Origin: CAYMCJ01 sp964388985
GTDB taxonomy: Bacteria; Patescibacteriota; Patescibacteriia; Patescibacteriales; CAYMCJ01
Assembly (NCBI GenBank): GCA_964388985.1
Contig: CAYMCJ010000019.1
Coordinates: 1-20,415, forward strand
Direction: 5' to 3'
Length of the DNA: 20,415 bases
Position 1 is the stretch's first letter. Each line of letters starts with the position of its first letter. The translations under genes and the position numbers were made by a program. The notes beneath the pieces are model-generated. The model worked only from the letters and a program-made list of their open reading frames with translations. It ran no database searches and was not told the DNA's origin. This document shows, one piece after another, positions 6,550-14,432 of the stretch.

Positions 6550-7559
6550 ACTATCCCCCTTAAACCTTTGCTCGCCTTTAAATCATTAATGGTTTTTTCC
6601 AGTCCTTTTTCCAAGGTAACAATCGGTATCCATCCTAATTCATTCCGCGCTTTGGCAATATCAGGCAAACACAACGGCGTCATAAATAAAATTCTATCTT
6701 TATAAATAATTTTTGATTTTGAGGCGGTCATTTTTATTATTTTTTCCGCAAAATCAGTAATATTAATATCCACATCAGAACCAATATTAACCGGACCAGA
6801 AACATTTATTTCCATCATTTTAATCACGGCATCTATACAATCGCTAACGTAGCAAAATGATGAAAAAAATCCCCTGTCTCCAAAAACAATTAAATTTTTA
6901 TTATTTAATGAATCCCTGATAAAATCAGGTATCATTTGGTTATCGTCCAATTTCATCCTGGGGCCGTAAATTCTGAAAATTCGGGAAATTTTTGCGTCAA
7001 GATTGTAAATATTCCTATAATTTATTACTAATGTTTCAGCAAATCTTTTCCCTTCATCATAAGAACTTCTATCGGACAAGGTGTCAACTTCTCCAATAAA
7101 TTCTTCATCAATTTTTTTATTATCAGAAGGTCTGGGGCCGTAAACGACTGACGAAGAAAAATGCATTAATTTCGCCTTATATTTTATGGCTAAATCAAGA
7201 ACATTTTTAGTGCCGTAAGAATTAACCAATAAAGTCGCTTCCTTATTTTGCTCAAAATCTTTTGGCGACATCGGGCAAGCCAAATTATAAATTTCCTGTA
7301 GACCTTGGAATTGAATTTTGAATTTTTGCAAACTAGGCACCTCCTCCAAATCCAATGGTTCCGCAATATCATGTCGTATAAAAACAAAATTAGGGTCGGA
7401 TAATAAATGATCAATATTTCTTTCGTCGCCTGTTAAAAAATTATCAAGACAGATTACCTTGCAGGTTTTGACCAGTTCGTCACAAAGATGAGAACCTATA
7501 AACCCGGCTCCCCCAGTTACTAAAACATTTTTTTTATCAAATATAGCTCGTCTAGACAT
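6546..7559 (-). CDS. NAD-dependent nucleotide-sugar epimerase/dehydratase (extended SDR)
   Basis: This 337-residue extended short-chain dehydrogenase has an N-terminal Rossmann motif TGGAGFIG (15-22), an Asp closing the second strand (CLDN, 37-40) for NAD binding, and the catalytic Tyr167/Lys171 pair in YDEGKRFAET. The YDEGKR stretch, FRIYGPRM and LPDIAKARNELGW are most like UDP-glucuronate decarboxylases. However, the segment SSSVVYGP (135-142) has Val where that family carries its catalytic Glu in SSEVYG, and the usual Arg before PD is replaced (CLPD). The active site is therefore closer to GalE-type epimerases, and I leave the reaction open. The substrate is probably a UDP- or other NDP-sugar for surface glycans, in line with the glycosyltransferase two genes upstream. 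The stop codon lies in a repeat element. Confidence 0.85.
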   Translation of the reverse strand: MSRRAIFDKKNVLVTGGAGFIGSHLCDELVKTCKVICLDNFLTGDERNIDHLLSDPNFVFIRHDIAEPLDLEEVPSLQKFKIQFQGLQEIYNLACPMSPKDFEQNKEATLLVNSYGTKNVLDLAIKYKAKLMHFSSSVVYGPRPSDNKKIDEEFIGEVDTLSDRSSYDEGKRFAETLVINYRNIYNLDAKISRIFRIYGPRMKLDDNQMIPDFIRDSLNNKNLIVFGDRGFFSSFCYVSDCIDAVIKMMEINVSGPVNIGSDVDINITDFAEKIIKMTASKSKIIYKDRILFMTPLCLPDIAKARNELGWIPIVTLEKGLEKTINDLKASKGLRGIV

Positions 7560-7629
7560 ATTATTATTATTTTAATTTTATTTGTAAATTCGTACATAAT
7601 TTGTAATTCGTAGAATAATAAATTTAATT

Positions 7630-7635
7630 ATTATA
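7630..7635 (-). promoter_or_regulatory. Possible -10 box upstream of the epimerase gene
   Basis: A perfect TATAAT on the minus strand lies about 70 nt before the epimerase ATG in the 97-bp spacer behind the protease gene. There is no TG extension and no convincing -35, and the spacer is almost all A/T, so this may be chance. A palindromic TTGTTAACAA lies just upstream. Confidence 0.25.
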
Positions 7636-7656
7636 GTTGTTTGTTAACAATAAATA

Positions 7657-9669
7657 TTATTTTTTAACCCTAATCACCCCGACATTCACTCCGCCGCTAA
7701 AATCATCTTCGTAAGCATAAAATGATCCGATAATTTTCCCGTTTGATTCAAATACCCGGACATGAGGAGTACCTCCAGGACCGGCGCCAGTAACTATTTC
7801 AGCTAAACCGTCATTGTCAACATCGCTGGCCGCAATACTTATTCCGCCCCGGAAATTAGAATTATAAGCAAAAAATTGTCCCAAAACATCGCCCTTGNNN
7901 NNNNNNNNNNNNNNNNNNNNNNNNNNNNNNNNNNNNNNNNNNNNNNNNNNNNNNNNNNNNNNNNNNNNNNNNNNNNNNNNNNNNNNNNNNNNNNNNNCAC
8001 CGTTGCCGGCGCCGGTGATTATTTCATCATCTCCATCACCGTTAACATCGCCAACCGCCACCTGTACTCCGCCCCGGAAATTAGAATTATAAGCAAAAAA
8101 TTGTCCCAAAACATCGCCCTTGTCGTTAAAAATCCGAACCTGGGGACCACCACCGTTGCCGGCGCCGGTGATTATTTCATCATCTCCATCACCGTTAACA
8201 TCGCCGGAGGAAATATAAGCCCCTCCTAAAAAATTATCTCCATAAGAATTAAATTCACTTTCCAAATTACCATCAACATCAACTATTTTAATTTTACTGA
8301 TATAATCTTTATTCGGAGCCAATAATAACTTAACAATAATATTATTATTTATGTTTTTGTAGGCTAAATTTACAGCCTCGGCAATATTAAGCCGTCCTTT
8401 GCCAAGCTGGCCCAAATAATTGGGATTAAGACGACTTATATCATCAACACTATTCAATAAAATATCAACAACTTCATCACGGTTTAATCTTAAATTAACT
8501 TCTTCAATTAAGGCCAAGGCGCCACTTACCATCGGAGCGGCCATTGATGTTCCTGACCAATAACCATCATAATATTTATTAAAAACCTTTGTTCCTATAC
8601 TCTTTTGAGGCTCATAAACCGAAGTGCTAAAAATGCTTATTCCCGGAGCGGCAATATCTACGCATTTAAAACCGTGACTGGAAAAAGACGCTTTTTGGTC
8701 TATTGTGTCAGTCGCAACAACACCGATTACCATATTTTCTCCATTTTCACCATCATGACAAGCTGGATACATCGGGGTTTCATCTAAAAAATAACCGTCC
8801 CCCTCATCTTGGTCGTTACCGGCGGCGGCGATAATCACTATGCCAGCATTATAAGCTCTTCTTACCGCCTCTTCCAGCGCCTTGCTATAACCAAAACCGA
8901 CAAAACTTAAATTAATAATATCAACGCCATTGTTTATTGCATAATCTATCGCCCTTATAACTTCGCTCGCCCGACCTTCGCCTTTATCATCCAATACTCT
9001 TAAGGCCATAATTTTTGACTTCCAGGTAATTCCGGTTATGCCGATATTATTATTTCCTGAAGCGGCCAAAACACCAGCAACCATTGTGCCGTGCAAAATA
9101 CCGGCCTCGGTAAAACCATCCTCAAATTTAGGGCTTGGATCATAACTATTATTGATAAAATCCCAACCGTGAATATCATCAATAAAACCATTTTTGTCAT
9201 CATCAATGCCATTGCCAGCTACTTCATCGCTATTTTCCCAAATATTATCAATTAAATCAGGGTGGTTAATTTGAATACCGGAATCAATAACGGCAATAAT
9301 TATATTAGGGCTTGAATTTATTTTATCCCAGGCCTTCGGTGCCTTTATTTTTTCTAAATACCATTGATTGTTATAATAATTATCATTTGGGATGGCCGAA
9401 GCATTATACAAATAATTTGGTTCGGCATAAAGAACATTAATATTCTGTCTATAATTTTCTAATATTTCATTAAAATCCTGATTCCACTTTATATTAATTT
9501 TATGTACATTCTCATCATTCTTAAACCTAACCAATATCTCACTGGTTTCCTTAAAATATCCATTATCAATCTCTTCCTTACTAAAAATAGGAAGTGGCGG
9601 TAATGATATTATTATAATAATATAAAAATAAAAAAAATATATTAAAAAAGATGTTATTTTCTTTTCCAT
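7657..9669 (-). CDS. Secreted subtilisin-like (S8) protease with C-terminal FG-GAP repeats
   Basis: This protein has about 670 residues as assembled. With the ATG at 9669 it begins MEKKITSFLIYFFYF and a strongly hydrophobic signal sequence. An inhibitor-like propeptide follows (ILVRFKND to about VLYAEPNY). The S8 catalytic domain carries Asp129 (VIDSG), His193 (LHGTMVAG), oxyanion Asn285 (AAAGND) and Ser375 (SGTSMAAP), so it should be active. From about residue 460 to the end there are FG-GAP-type repeats of 51 residues with calcium-site cores GDVNGDGDDEI and partner strands GQFFAYNSNF. A 100-N gap (7898-7997) falls inside these repeats, so the true length is unknown. A TTG start at 9720 would place the promoter inside the gene and is rejected. 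It is likely a surface or secreted protease; the substrate is unknown. Confidence 0.9.
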   Translation of the reverse strand: MEKKITSFLIYFFYFYIIIIISLPPLPIFSKEEIDNGYFKETSEILVRFKNDENVHKINIKWNQDFNEILENYRQNINVLYAEPNYLYNASAIPNDNYYNNQWYLEKIKAPKAWDKINSSPNIIIAVIDSGIQINHPDLIDNIWENSDEVAGNGIDDDKNGFIDDIHGWDFINNSYDPSPKFEDGFTEAGILHGTMVAGVLAASGNNNIGITGITWKSKIMALRVLDDKGEGRASEVIRAIDYAINNGVDIINLSFVGFGYSKALEEAVRRAYNAGIVIIAAAGNDQDEGDGYFLDETPMYPACHDGENGENMVIGVVATDTIDQKASFSSHGFKCVDIAAPGISIFSTSVYEPQKSIGTKVFNKYYDGYWSGTSMAAPMVSGALALIEEVNLRLNRDEVVDILLNSVDDISRLNPNYLGQLGKGRLNIAEAVNLAYKNINNNIIVKLLLAPNKDYISKIKIVDVDGNLESEFNSYGDNFLGGAYISSGDVNGDGDDEIITGAGNGGGPQVRIFNDKGDVLGQFFAYNSNFRGGVQVAVGDVNGDGDDEIITGAGNGXXXXXXXXXXXXXXXXXXXXXXXXXXXXXXXXXXKGDVLGQFFAYNSNFRGGISIAASDVDNDGLAEIVTGAGPGGTPHVRVFESNGKIIGSFYAYEDDFSGGVNVGVIRVKK
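7844..8205 (-). repeat. Near-identical 153-bp tandem repeats encoding FG-GAP units
   Basis: Two blocks recur within the protease gene. Bases 7844-7897 equal 8069-8122 (54 nt), and 7998-8052 equal 8151-8205 (55 nt). The offset of 153 nt (51 codons) between the second pair is the length of one FG-GAP unit. Divergent units flank the identical ones on both sides (DVDNDGLAEIVTGAG and the first unit SEFNSYGDNFLGG). DNA-level identity implies recent duplication or gene conversion. Confidence 0.85.
7898..7997. other. Assembly gap of 100 N
   Basis: Exactly 100 undetermined bases lie inside the FG-GAP repeats. In the intact neighbouring copy only 28 nt (8123-8150) separate the same flanking sequences, so the real gap should be 28 nt plus a whole number of 153-nt units. 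One hundred fits neither and is most likely a placeholder. Both 28 and 100 leave remainder 1 on division by 3, so the reading frame is kept. Confidence 0.95.
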
Positions 9670-9678
9670 AACATCTTT

Positions 9679-9708
9679 ATTATAGCATATTTTAAATATT
9701 GGAAGCAA
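9679..9708 (-). promoter_or_regulatory. Extended -10 promoter of the protease gene, near-leaderless
   Basis: On the minus strand TGC precedes a perfect TATAAT (9679-9684). A -35-like TTGCTT (9703-9708) lies 18 nt upstream. The start of transcription would fall about 7 nt past the -10, near 9672, only about 3 nt before the ATG at 9669. The mRNA would therefore be leaderless or nearly so. This also fixes the ATG at 9669 over the upstream TTG at 9720. Confidence 0.6.
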
Positions 9709-9784
9709 ATTACCGGACAAAAATTATTTTATATGAACAAAAATAGCCAGTACATCTTTAAAAAATTGTCAGAACATATTTTGG

Positions 9785-11065
9785 TCATAATTTATTTATT
9801 AAATCTAAAGTTTCTTTGGCACATTTTTCCCAACTAAATTTTTTAATCCGACTGTTTCCTTCGGCAATCAATTCTTTTCTTAATTTATCATCGGTAATTA
9901 TTCTGTTTATGGCACTACTAATTGACCTAATATTGTTAGGGTCAAAAAATAAAGCGGCCTCTCCGGCAATTTCTTTAAATACTGGGATGGAGGAGGCGGC
10001 AATAGGCAAATGGCAACCCATTGCCTGCAACAGGGGAATGCCAAATCCTTCATATCTTGAGGGAAATATAAAAGCGGTCGCTCCATTATAAATATAGGGC
10101 ATATCTTCTTCTTCAATCCAACCGGGCATAATTACTTCTCCATTAATATTAAATTCCTCAATAACATACTTTACCTCATCATAACCGAAGCTGGCGTCAC
10201 CTATTAACACCAACTTATGATTAATATTCTTATTATTTTCTCTGGCCACTGCGTAAGCCTCAATTAAATAAGGAGTGTTTTTCTTTTTTTCCAGCCGACC
10301 GACATATAAAATATAAGGTTTTTTGATATCATATTTTTTTAATACACTATTAATTTTTTCTTTATCAATTATTTTTTTATACAAAAAATAATTATAACCA
10401 TTATAAATAACTTTAATTTTATCTTCCTGACAGTTATAAATTCCCAATATTTCATTTTTTGAAAAATTTGATACTGTTATTATTTTCTCGGCATGTTTTA
10501 AGGCAAAATTAGTTGACCAGCTTAAATAATCCATGGAGTTGGCGCCATATTTCCCTAATGTAAAAATTTTAACAAAATTACTAACTATCTTATTAAACCT
10601 TTTACTCTCCGGACCCATGCTGTGGTAACGATACAAACGTCTATTTCTCTCAAAGCCAACATCATGAATCGTATTTACGGTCTTTTTGGGAAAAATTATC
10701 GGCAAAGTATGGGCGGAAACAAATAATACGTCTGGTTTTTTTAATAACATCTCCAAAGATAATCTTCCTAACGTCCAAAAAAAAGAAAAGGGCCACTTAA
10801 GGACCTTGGCGTAAAAATTATTAAACGGACTCTTGATAATCTGATACCCATTATTATCATATTCTGCCTCTGAATTAGAAAAATTATTGAAGTGTTGTTT
10901 TGTTGTTAAATCCAATAATCCGCCTTTAAGCGGTTTATCGGTATATAAAATATATTTATTTTTTTTATCCAATTTTGCCAACCATCTTATTAAATAATAA
11001 GAGTACCATTCCGTACCGGTTTTATGTTCCCGATTGGCCCGACTGGCGTCAATACCTATCAGCAT
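9785..11065 (-). CDS. GT4-family glycosyltransferase
   Basis: This 426-residue GT-B fold glycosyltransferase has an N-terminal acceptor domain starting LIGIDASRAN with the early loop HKTGTEWYSYYL. Its C-terminal donor domain carries YVGRLEKKKN (254-263, with Arg257 and Lys262 as likely phosphate contacts) and the ESRYEG-type region PSRYEGFGIPLLQAM. The EX7E motif reads E339-X7-Q347, a Glu-to-Gln variant common in mannosyltransferase-like GT4 proteins. It should transfer a sugar from a nucleotide donor on the cytoplasmic face for envelope polysaccharide or glycoprotein; donor and acceptor cannot be told. It follows mreB by 45 bp and ends in TGA, showing that TGA is a stop here. No terminator is evident before the protease promoter. 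Confidence 0.9.
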   Translation of the reverse strand: MLIGIDASRANREHKTGTEWYSYYLIRWLAKLDKKNKYILYTDKPLKGGLLDLTTKQHFNNFSNSEAEYDNNGYQIIKSPFNNFYAKVLKWPFSFFWTLGRLSLEMLLKKPDVLFVSAHTLPIIFPKKTVNTIHDVGFERNRRLYRYHSMGPESKRFNKIVSNFVKIFTLGKYGANSMDYLSWSTNFALKHAEKIITVSNFSKNEILGIYNCQEDKIKVIYNGYNYFLYKKIIDKEKINSVLKKYDIKKPYILYVGRLEKKKNTPYLIEAYAVARENNKNINHKLVLIGDASFGYDEVKYVIEEFNINGEVIMPGWIEEEDMPYIYNGATAFIFPSRYEGFGIPLLQAMGCHLPIAASSIPVFKEIAGEAALFFDPNNIRSISSAINRIITDDKLRKELIAEGNSRIKKFSWEKCAKETLDLINKL

Positions 11066-11097
11066 AATTTTTAATTTATAATTTTAATTTTTAAACA
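11064..11097 (-). repeat. AT-rich block before the glycosyltransferase start, shared with 20374-20408
   Basis: The 34 bp that run from inside the start codon upstream closely match the 35-bp block before the response-regulator gene; both share TGTTTAAAAATTAAAA and AATTAAAAATTAT. Composition alone could generate similarity in such DNA, but the collinear match and the same placement against a start codon suggest a common intergenic repeat. Confidence 0.4.
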
Positions 11098-11110
11098 TTA
11101 AAATTTAAAA

Positions 11111-12118
11111 TTACTTAGTGGCCAAAATACTTCTCTTATAACTATCTAAATTATCCAAAGCGATTCCTGTTCCTTTGGCAACGCATAGAAGGGGTTCATC
11201 GGCGATATAAGCGGGAACGCCAATAGTTCTGGACAAAAGTTGGTCAATATTTCTAAGCAGAGAACTGCCTCCCGATAATATCATTCCTTTATCCATAATA
11301 TCCGCCGCTAATTCAGGCGGCGTTTGGTGTAATACCTTTTTAGTGGCGTTAATAATAGCTTCCAGTTCATTTTGGATAGCCTCGGTTGCATCATCGCTGG
11401 TAACGGTAATGCTACGCGGCAAGCCAGTAATAATATCACGCCCGCGAATCTCCATGGAAAGCTTATCCTCTAAAAATAAAGCTGAACCGATCTTTATTTT
11501 AATCTCTTCCGCTGTTCTCTCACCAATAGATAAATTATATTTTCGTCTAACATATTCTAAAATAGCCGCGTCAAACTTATTTCCACCGATGCGTACTGAT
11601 ATTGAAGAAACGATGCCGCCCAAGGAAATAACCGCCATTTCAGCAGTACCGCCACCGATATCAATAATCATATGGCCTGAAGCAGACCCGATTGGTATAT
11701 CGGCTCCAATAGCGGCTGCTATCGGCTCTTTAATAATATAAGCCGCTTTGGCTCCGGCCGCGATTGTAGCTTCGGTAACGGCCCGACGTTCGGTTGAGGA
11801 AATTCCAGCTGGCACAGCCACCATAACTTCCGGCCGAAAAAGTCGCATACCACCCAAAGTTTTATTAATAAAATATCTAAGCATTGCTTCGGTCGTACGA
11901 TAATCGGCAATTACCCCATCTTTTAATGGCTTTAAGGCAATAATTGTATCGGGGGTCCGCCCTAACATATCTTTGGCTTCATTTCCTACCGCTAATATTT
12001 TTCTATCATCCATTGAAACGGCCACTACACTAGGCTCATTAATAACAATGCCGCGGCGAGGTAAATAAACTAAAGTATAAGTTGTACCCAGGTCAATCCC
12101 GATTCTTTTTATAAACAT
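11111..12118 (-). CDS. mreB: MreB, rod-shape actin homologue
   Basis: This 335-residue actin-like protein (ATG at 12118; a TTG three codons earlier is rejected) shows the MreB signatures. The phosphate-1 motif IGIDLGTTYTLVY is at about residues 6-18, the interdomain stretch KPLKDGVIADYRTTEAML and AVPAGISSTERRAV follow, then phosphate-2 IIDIGGGTAEMAVISLGG (about 150-167), and the adenosine motif GMILSGGSSLLRN is near the C-terminus. Length matches the family (about 330-350). MreB filaments guide lateral cell-wall synthesis. The usual partners mreC, mreD and rodA are absent here; instead the neighbours are a DUF4012 membrane protein upstream and a glycosyltransferase downstream. No Shine-Dalgarno sequence precedes the ATG (leader TTGATAATTATG). 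It is probably transcribed from the promoter before the DUF4012 gene. Confidence 0.95.
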   Translation of the reverse strand: MFIKRIGIDLGTTYTLVYLPRRGIVINEPSVVAVSMDDRKILAVGNEAKDMLGRTPDTIIALKPLKDGVIADYRTTEAMLRYFINKTLGGMRLFRPEVMVAVPAGISSTERRAVTEATIAAGAKAAYIIKEPIAAAIGADIPIGSASGHMIIDIGGGTAEMAVISLGGIVSSISVRIGGNKFDAAILEYVRRKYNLSIGERTAEEIKIKIGSALFLEDKLSMEIRGRDIITGLPRSITVTSDDATEAIQNELEAIINATKKVLHQTPPELAADIMDKGMILSGGSSLLRNIDQLLSRTIGVPAYIADEPLLCVAKGTGIALDNLDSYKRSILATK

Positions 12119-12140
12119 AATTATCAAAATTTATAATTTG

Positions 12141-12205
12141 TAATTTTCAAACGATTCATAATTTGGCAATCTGTAAATTTAATATTTAAAATTGTTTGAA
12201 AATTA
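12141..12205 (-). repeat. 12-bp perfect inverted repeat between the DUF4012 gene and mreB
   Basis: TAATTTTCAAAC (12141-12152) and GTTTGAAAATTA (12194-12205) are perfect inverted repeats separated by 41 bp. They occupy most of the 98-bp spacer between the DUF4012 stop and mreB. Next to them, tandem AATTTCT-type heptamers begin at the DUF4012 stop codon; the same 17-nt tract, AATTTCTAATTTCTAAT, follows the ABC ATPase gene near 17131-17147. No T-tract supports a terminator. This is a likely degenerate intergenic repeat. Confidence 0.4.
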
Positions 12206-12216
12206 AAAATTAGAAA

Positions 12217-14232
12217 TTAGAAATTAACCTTAAACTCTCTGTCTGTTTCTAAATTTGTTTCCCATTTAATCTTTTTATTTTCTATTTTTTCTACATAAAA
12301 ACCGGTTGGATTATATGATTTTACATCATTATTCATATTTAGATCAACCACCAGCTCATCTATTTTGTTCCCAGGCTGCTTCTGTATACACAAATTATAA
12401 TTCCCCTGCTTTATCTGCTCTTCTATTATTGGCGGCAGCTTATATTCAAAATATAAACTGCCAATATTACCCGGCTCAACAGAAATAAAGGCGCCAAAAT
12501 AAGTTTTCCCAAATTCATTGCCTGTTTCTACATCGCCGTCGGACAATCCTTCCGCCTTAATTAATTTTGAACCAGCCGGCACATAAACACGGGTATAAGT
12601 TCTATATCTCGTGGTCCGCCAATCAAAGCTGCCGTGATGCGCATAAGTTATTCTCAATTTAACAAATAATCCATTAGCGCTCTGTTCAAAATTATAATTT
12701 ATTTTTTTACTTACGACGGCATCAGTTTTAAAAGACCCCAAATTAGCGTCCACCACCATTAAATAATCCTCCTGGCCATCCTTAATTTCACCGACAAAAC
12801 CCAATTCCTCGGCTAAACTCTGTAAATAATTATCTTTAAAAAACATTAAAATATTCTTTTTATCAATATTATTTTCAATTATATTCAATATTTCCGGTAA
12901 ATTCTCAACCGGTAAATCAAATAATTTTATTTTCAACTCTTTTAAAATATCGCCGATAATTTCTTTTCTTTGCCAGGAAGGAATGCCCAAACGGACATAA
13001 TCTTTCTCAATCTTGTATTGCAATAATTCATGAAAATTATCTTTATTATATTCTTCGTTTTGAACAATAATCGGACCGGTGATATATAATAAATCAGTAA
13101 CCAGCTTCGGTGTAATGGCGATTATTCCGTTAAATTCATCGTCATAGCCGTATTGTTTGTCCGTCGCCGGCAATAATTTATTTTCCTCCTTAAAAAACCA
13201 TTCAATTTTTTCAGCCGAGGTTGGCCAATCAGGCGACCAATTAGCATCGCGCATAAACCACTTATCAATTAAATACTTCTTTATCGGCTGGGGCGGAACG
13301 ACAGCCAACAAATCCTTAACCGGCATATCCAAATGGTAGATGTCATGAATGTCAAATTTTAAAATATCTCCATTCTCCACTTCTAATATTCCATAAGTCC
13401 CTAAAAAGCCACCGGTTGGCCTTAATTCATCGCTGTTCTGCAGGACTATTAAAAAATTAGCTTTAAGAGGATAACCGGCTAAAGCCGGTAAAATTTCTGT
13501 CGTTGGTATTAATTTGGAAACAAACTCCAGCCCCTGATCTAACTGAAATTTAAACTCCTCAATCTGACTACTAAAAGGTAAAAGGATGCCGGCACAATTA
13601 ACTTTATTCAAATTTAAATGAGCCAACTCCAAATTCGCTTTTACGCCATTTAATTCCGGCCCTGATTCGTAAATAAATTTTAAAATATTTTTCTTTTCCG
13701 CTTGACTGAATTTTGAAAAATTTATACCAATTTTTTCGCTTGAAACGGACTGCAACTCGTTTCCCAATAATGCCACCTTGTTTATCGCTCCGCTCAAAAT
13801 CTCAGCTGTCTTAATTAAATATTCAATATCATTAATTTGGTATTCCAGCGCCTTAATATGATAAACAAAATAATTATCTTTAATATTTAACAACCGACCT
13901 GAGGCAAAATTAAAACTTTCTTCTGCTTGGGCTGAAAAAATTATTGCTTCTTTAAATTCCTGTTTTTCAATCAAGGCAACCGCCTGCTCCAGGTCACTTT
14001 TACCGATTTTTACAGATGAATAAATTGACTCGCCGGCTAATAAAAATTTTCCAAAAAAAATAACAATAAATACCAATAATCCCAACAGGCCAAGAAAAAA
14101 ATATTTTAAAAATTTATATATTATCCGCTTTCTCCGCCTTTTTCTTATCCTTGGAATAATATGAAACAAATCTCCAACATTATCATATAATTTGGCAAAA
14201 TTTATACTTTTTGATTTTGACAGCTTAAACAT
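12217..14232 (-). CDS. DUF4012 membrane protein
   Basis: This 671-residue protein (ATG at 14232) has a short cytoplasmic head that includes a run of basic residues (PRIRKRRRKR). One membrane helix follows at about 42-65 and then a large extracytoplasmic part. About residues 75-240 are mainly helical. The DUF4012 signature LIVLQNSDELRPTGGFLGTY sits at about 262-280, and a long beta-rich tail follows. DUF4012 proteins are frequent in Patescibacteria and also occur in Actinobacteria, often near polysaccharide genes; their biochemical role is not established, though they resemble LytR-CpsA-Psr-associated envelope proteins in setting. It is the first gene after a strong promoter, with mreB and a GT4 glycosyltransferase behind it, which points to an envelope role by inference. 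Starting at the TTG at 14247 instead would add only five residues. Confidence 0.88.
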   Translation of the reverse strand: MFKLSKSKSINFAKLYDNVGDLFHIIPRIRKRRRKRIIYKFLKYFFLGLLGLLVFIVIFFGKFLLAGESIYSSVKIGKSDLEQAVALIEKQEFKEAIIFSAQAEESFNFASGRLLNIKDNYFVYHIKALEYQINDIEYLIKTAEILSGAINKVALLGNELQSVSSEKIGINFSKFSQAEKKNILKFIYESGPELNGVKANLELAHLNLNKVNCAGILLPFSSQIEEFKFQLDQGLEFVSKLIPTTEILPALAGYPLKANFLIVLQNSDELRPTGGFLGTYGILEVENGDILKFDIHDIYHLDMPVKDLLAVVPPQPIKKYLIDKWFMRDANWSPDWPTSAEKIEWFFKEENKLLPATDKQYGYDDEFNGIIAITPKLVTDLLYITGPIIVQNEEYNKDNFHELLQYKIEKDYVRLGIPSWQRKEIIGDILKELKIKLFDLPVENLPEILNIIENNIDKKNILMFFKDNYLQSLAEELGFVGEIKDGQEDYLMVVDANLGSFKTDAVVSKKINYNFEQSANGLFVKLRITYAHHGSFDWRTTRYRTYTRVYVPAGSKLIKAEGLSDGDVETGNEFGKTYFGAFISVEPGNIGSLYFEYKLPPIIEEQIKQGNYNLCIQKQPGNKIDELVVDLNMNNDVKSYNPTGFYVEKIENKKIKWETNLETDREFKVNF

Positions 14233-14270
14233 AATTTTTAAAGGCAAAATATTAGCAGCCCAACTCTTAT

Positions 14271-14299
14271 AATATAACAGAGTCGGATATATAAAACAA
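14271..14299 (-). promoter_or_regulatory. Promoter of the DUF4012-mreB-glycosyltransferase unit
   Basis: A -35 TTGTTT (14294-14299) and a -10 TATATT (14271-14276) are separated by 17 nt, with TG one base before the -10. The predicted start is near 14264, giving a leader of about 31 nt to the ATG at 14232. It lies directly behind the terminator of the upstream exporter operon, as expected for a new unit. Confidence 0.6.
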
Positions 14300-14325
14300 G
14301 AGCCTTGTCGCCGATAAAAACCAAT

Positions 14326-14358
14326 AAAAAAAGCAAAGTTTATACTAATAAACCCTGC
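14326..14358 (-). terminator. Intrinsic terminator after the MacAB-like exporter operon
   Basis: On the minus strand an 11-bp stem (GCAGGGTTTAT with ATAAACTTTGC, including two G-U pairs), a TAGT loop and a following run of seven T form a good Rho-independent terminator. It lies 75 bp behind the stop of the second permease gene. T5 also follows the hairpin on the plus strand, so it could work in both directions, although no plus-strand gene is seen. Confidence 0.75.
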
Positions 14359-14386
14359 CTTTTTAAATTTTTATTAAAACAAATTT

Positions 14387-14427
14387 ATTCGCAATTAGCA
14401 ACGTTCGCATACATTCGCAGATTCGCA
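14387..14427 (-). repeat. Four copies of an ATTCGCA heptamer behind the second permease gene
   Basis: ATTCGCA or GTTCGCA occurs at 14387, 14403, 14413 and 14421, within 41 bp just after the permease stop codon. A related ATTCGTA pattern appears in the spacer at about 7585-7615. Copies are too short and irregular to call a protein binding site with confidence. Confidence 0.4.
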
Positions 14428-14432
14428 TTATT

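Noticed and set aside
7844..8205. Regular identical blocks resembling a CRISPR or satellite array
   Set aside because: The period is 153 nt, the blocks are in frame and encode FG-GAP calcium-binding units, and no unique spacers are present.
9670..9720. Longer protease reading frame from a TTG at 9720
   Set aside because: The extension contains the -10 box and the added residues precede a good signal sequence starting at the ATG 9669.
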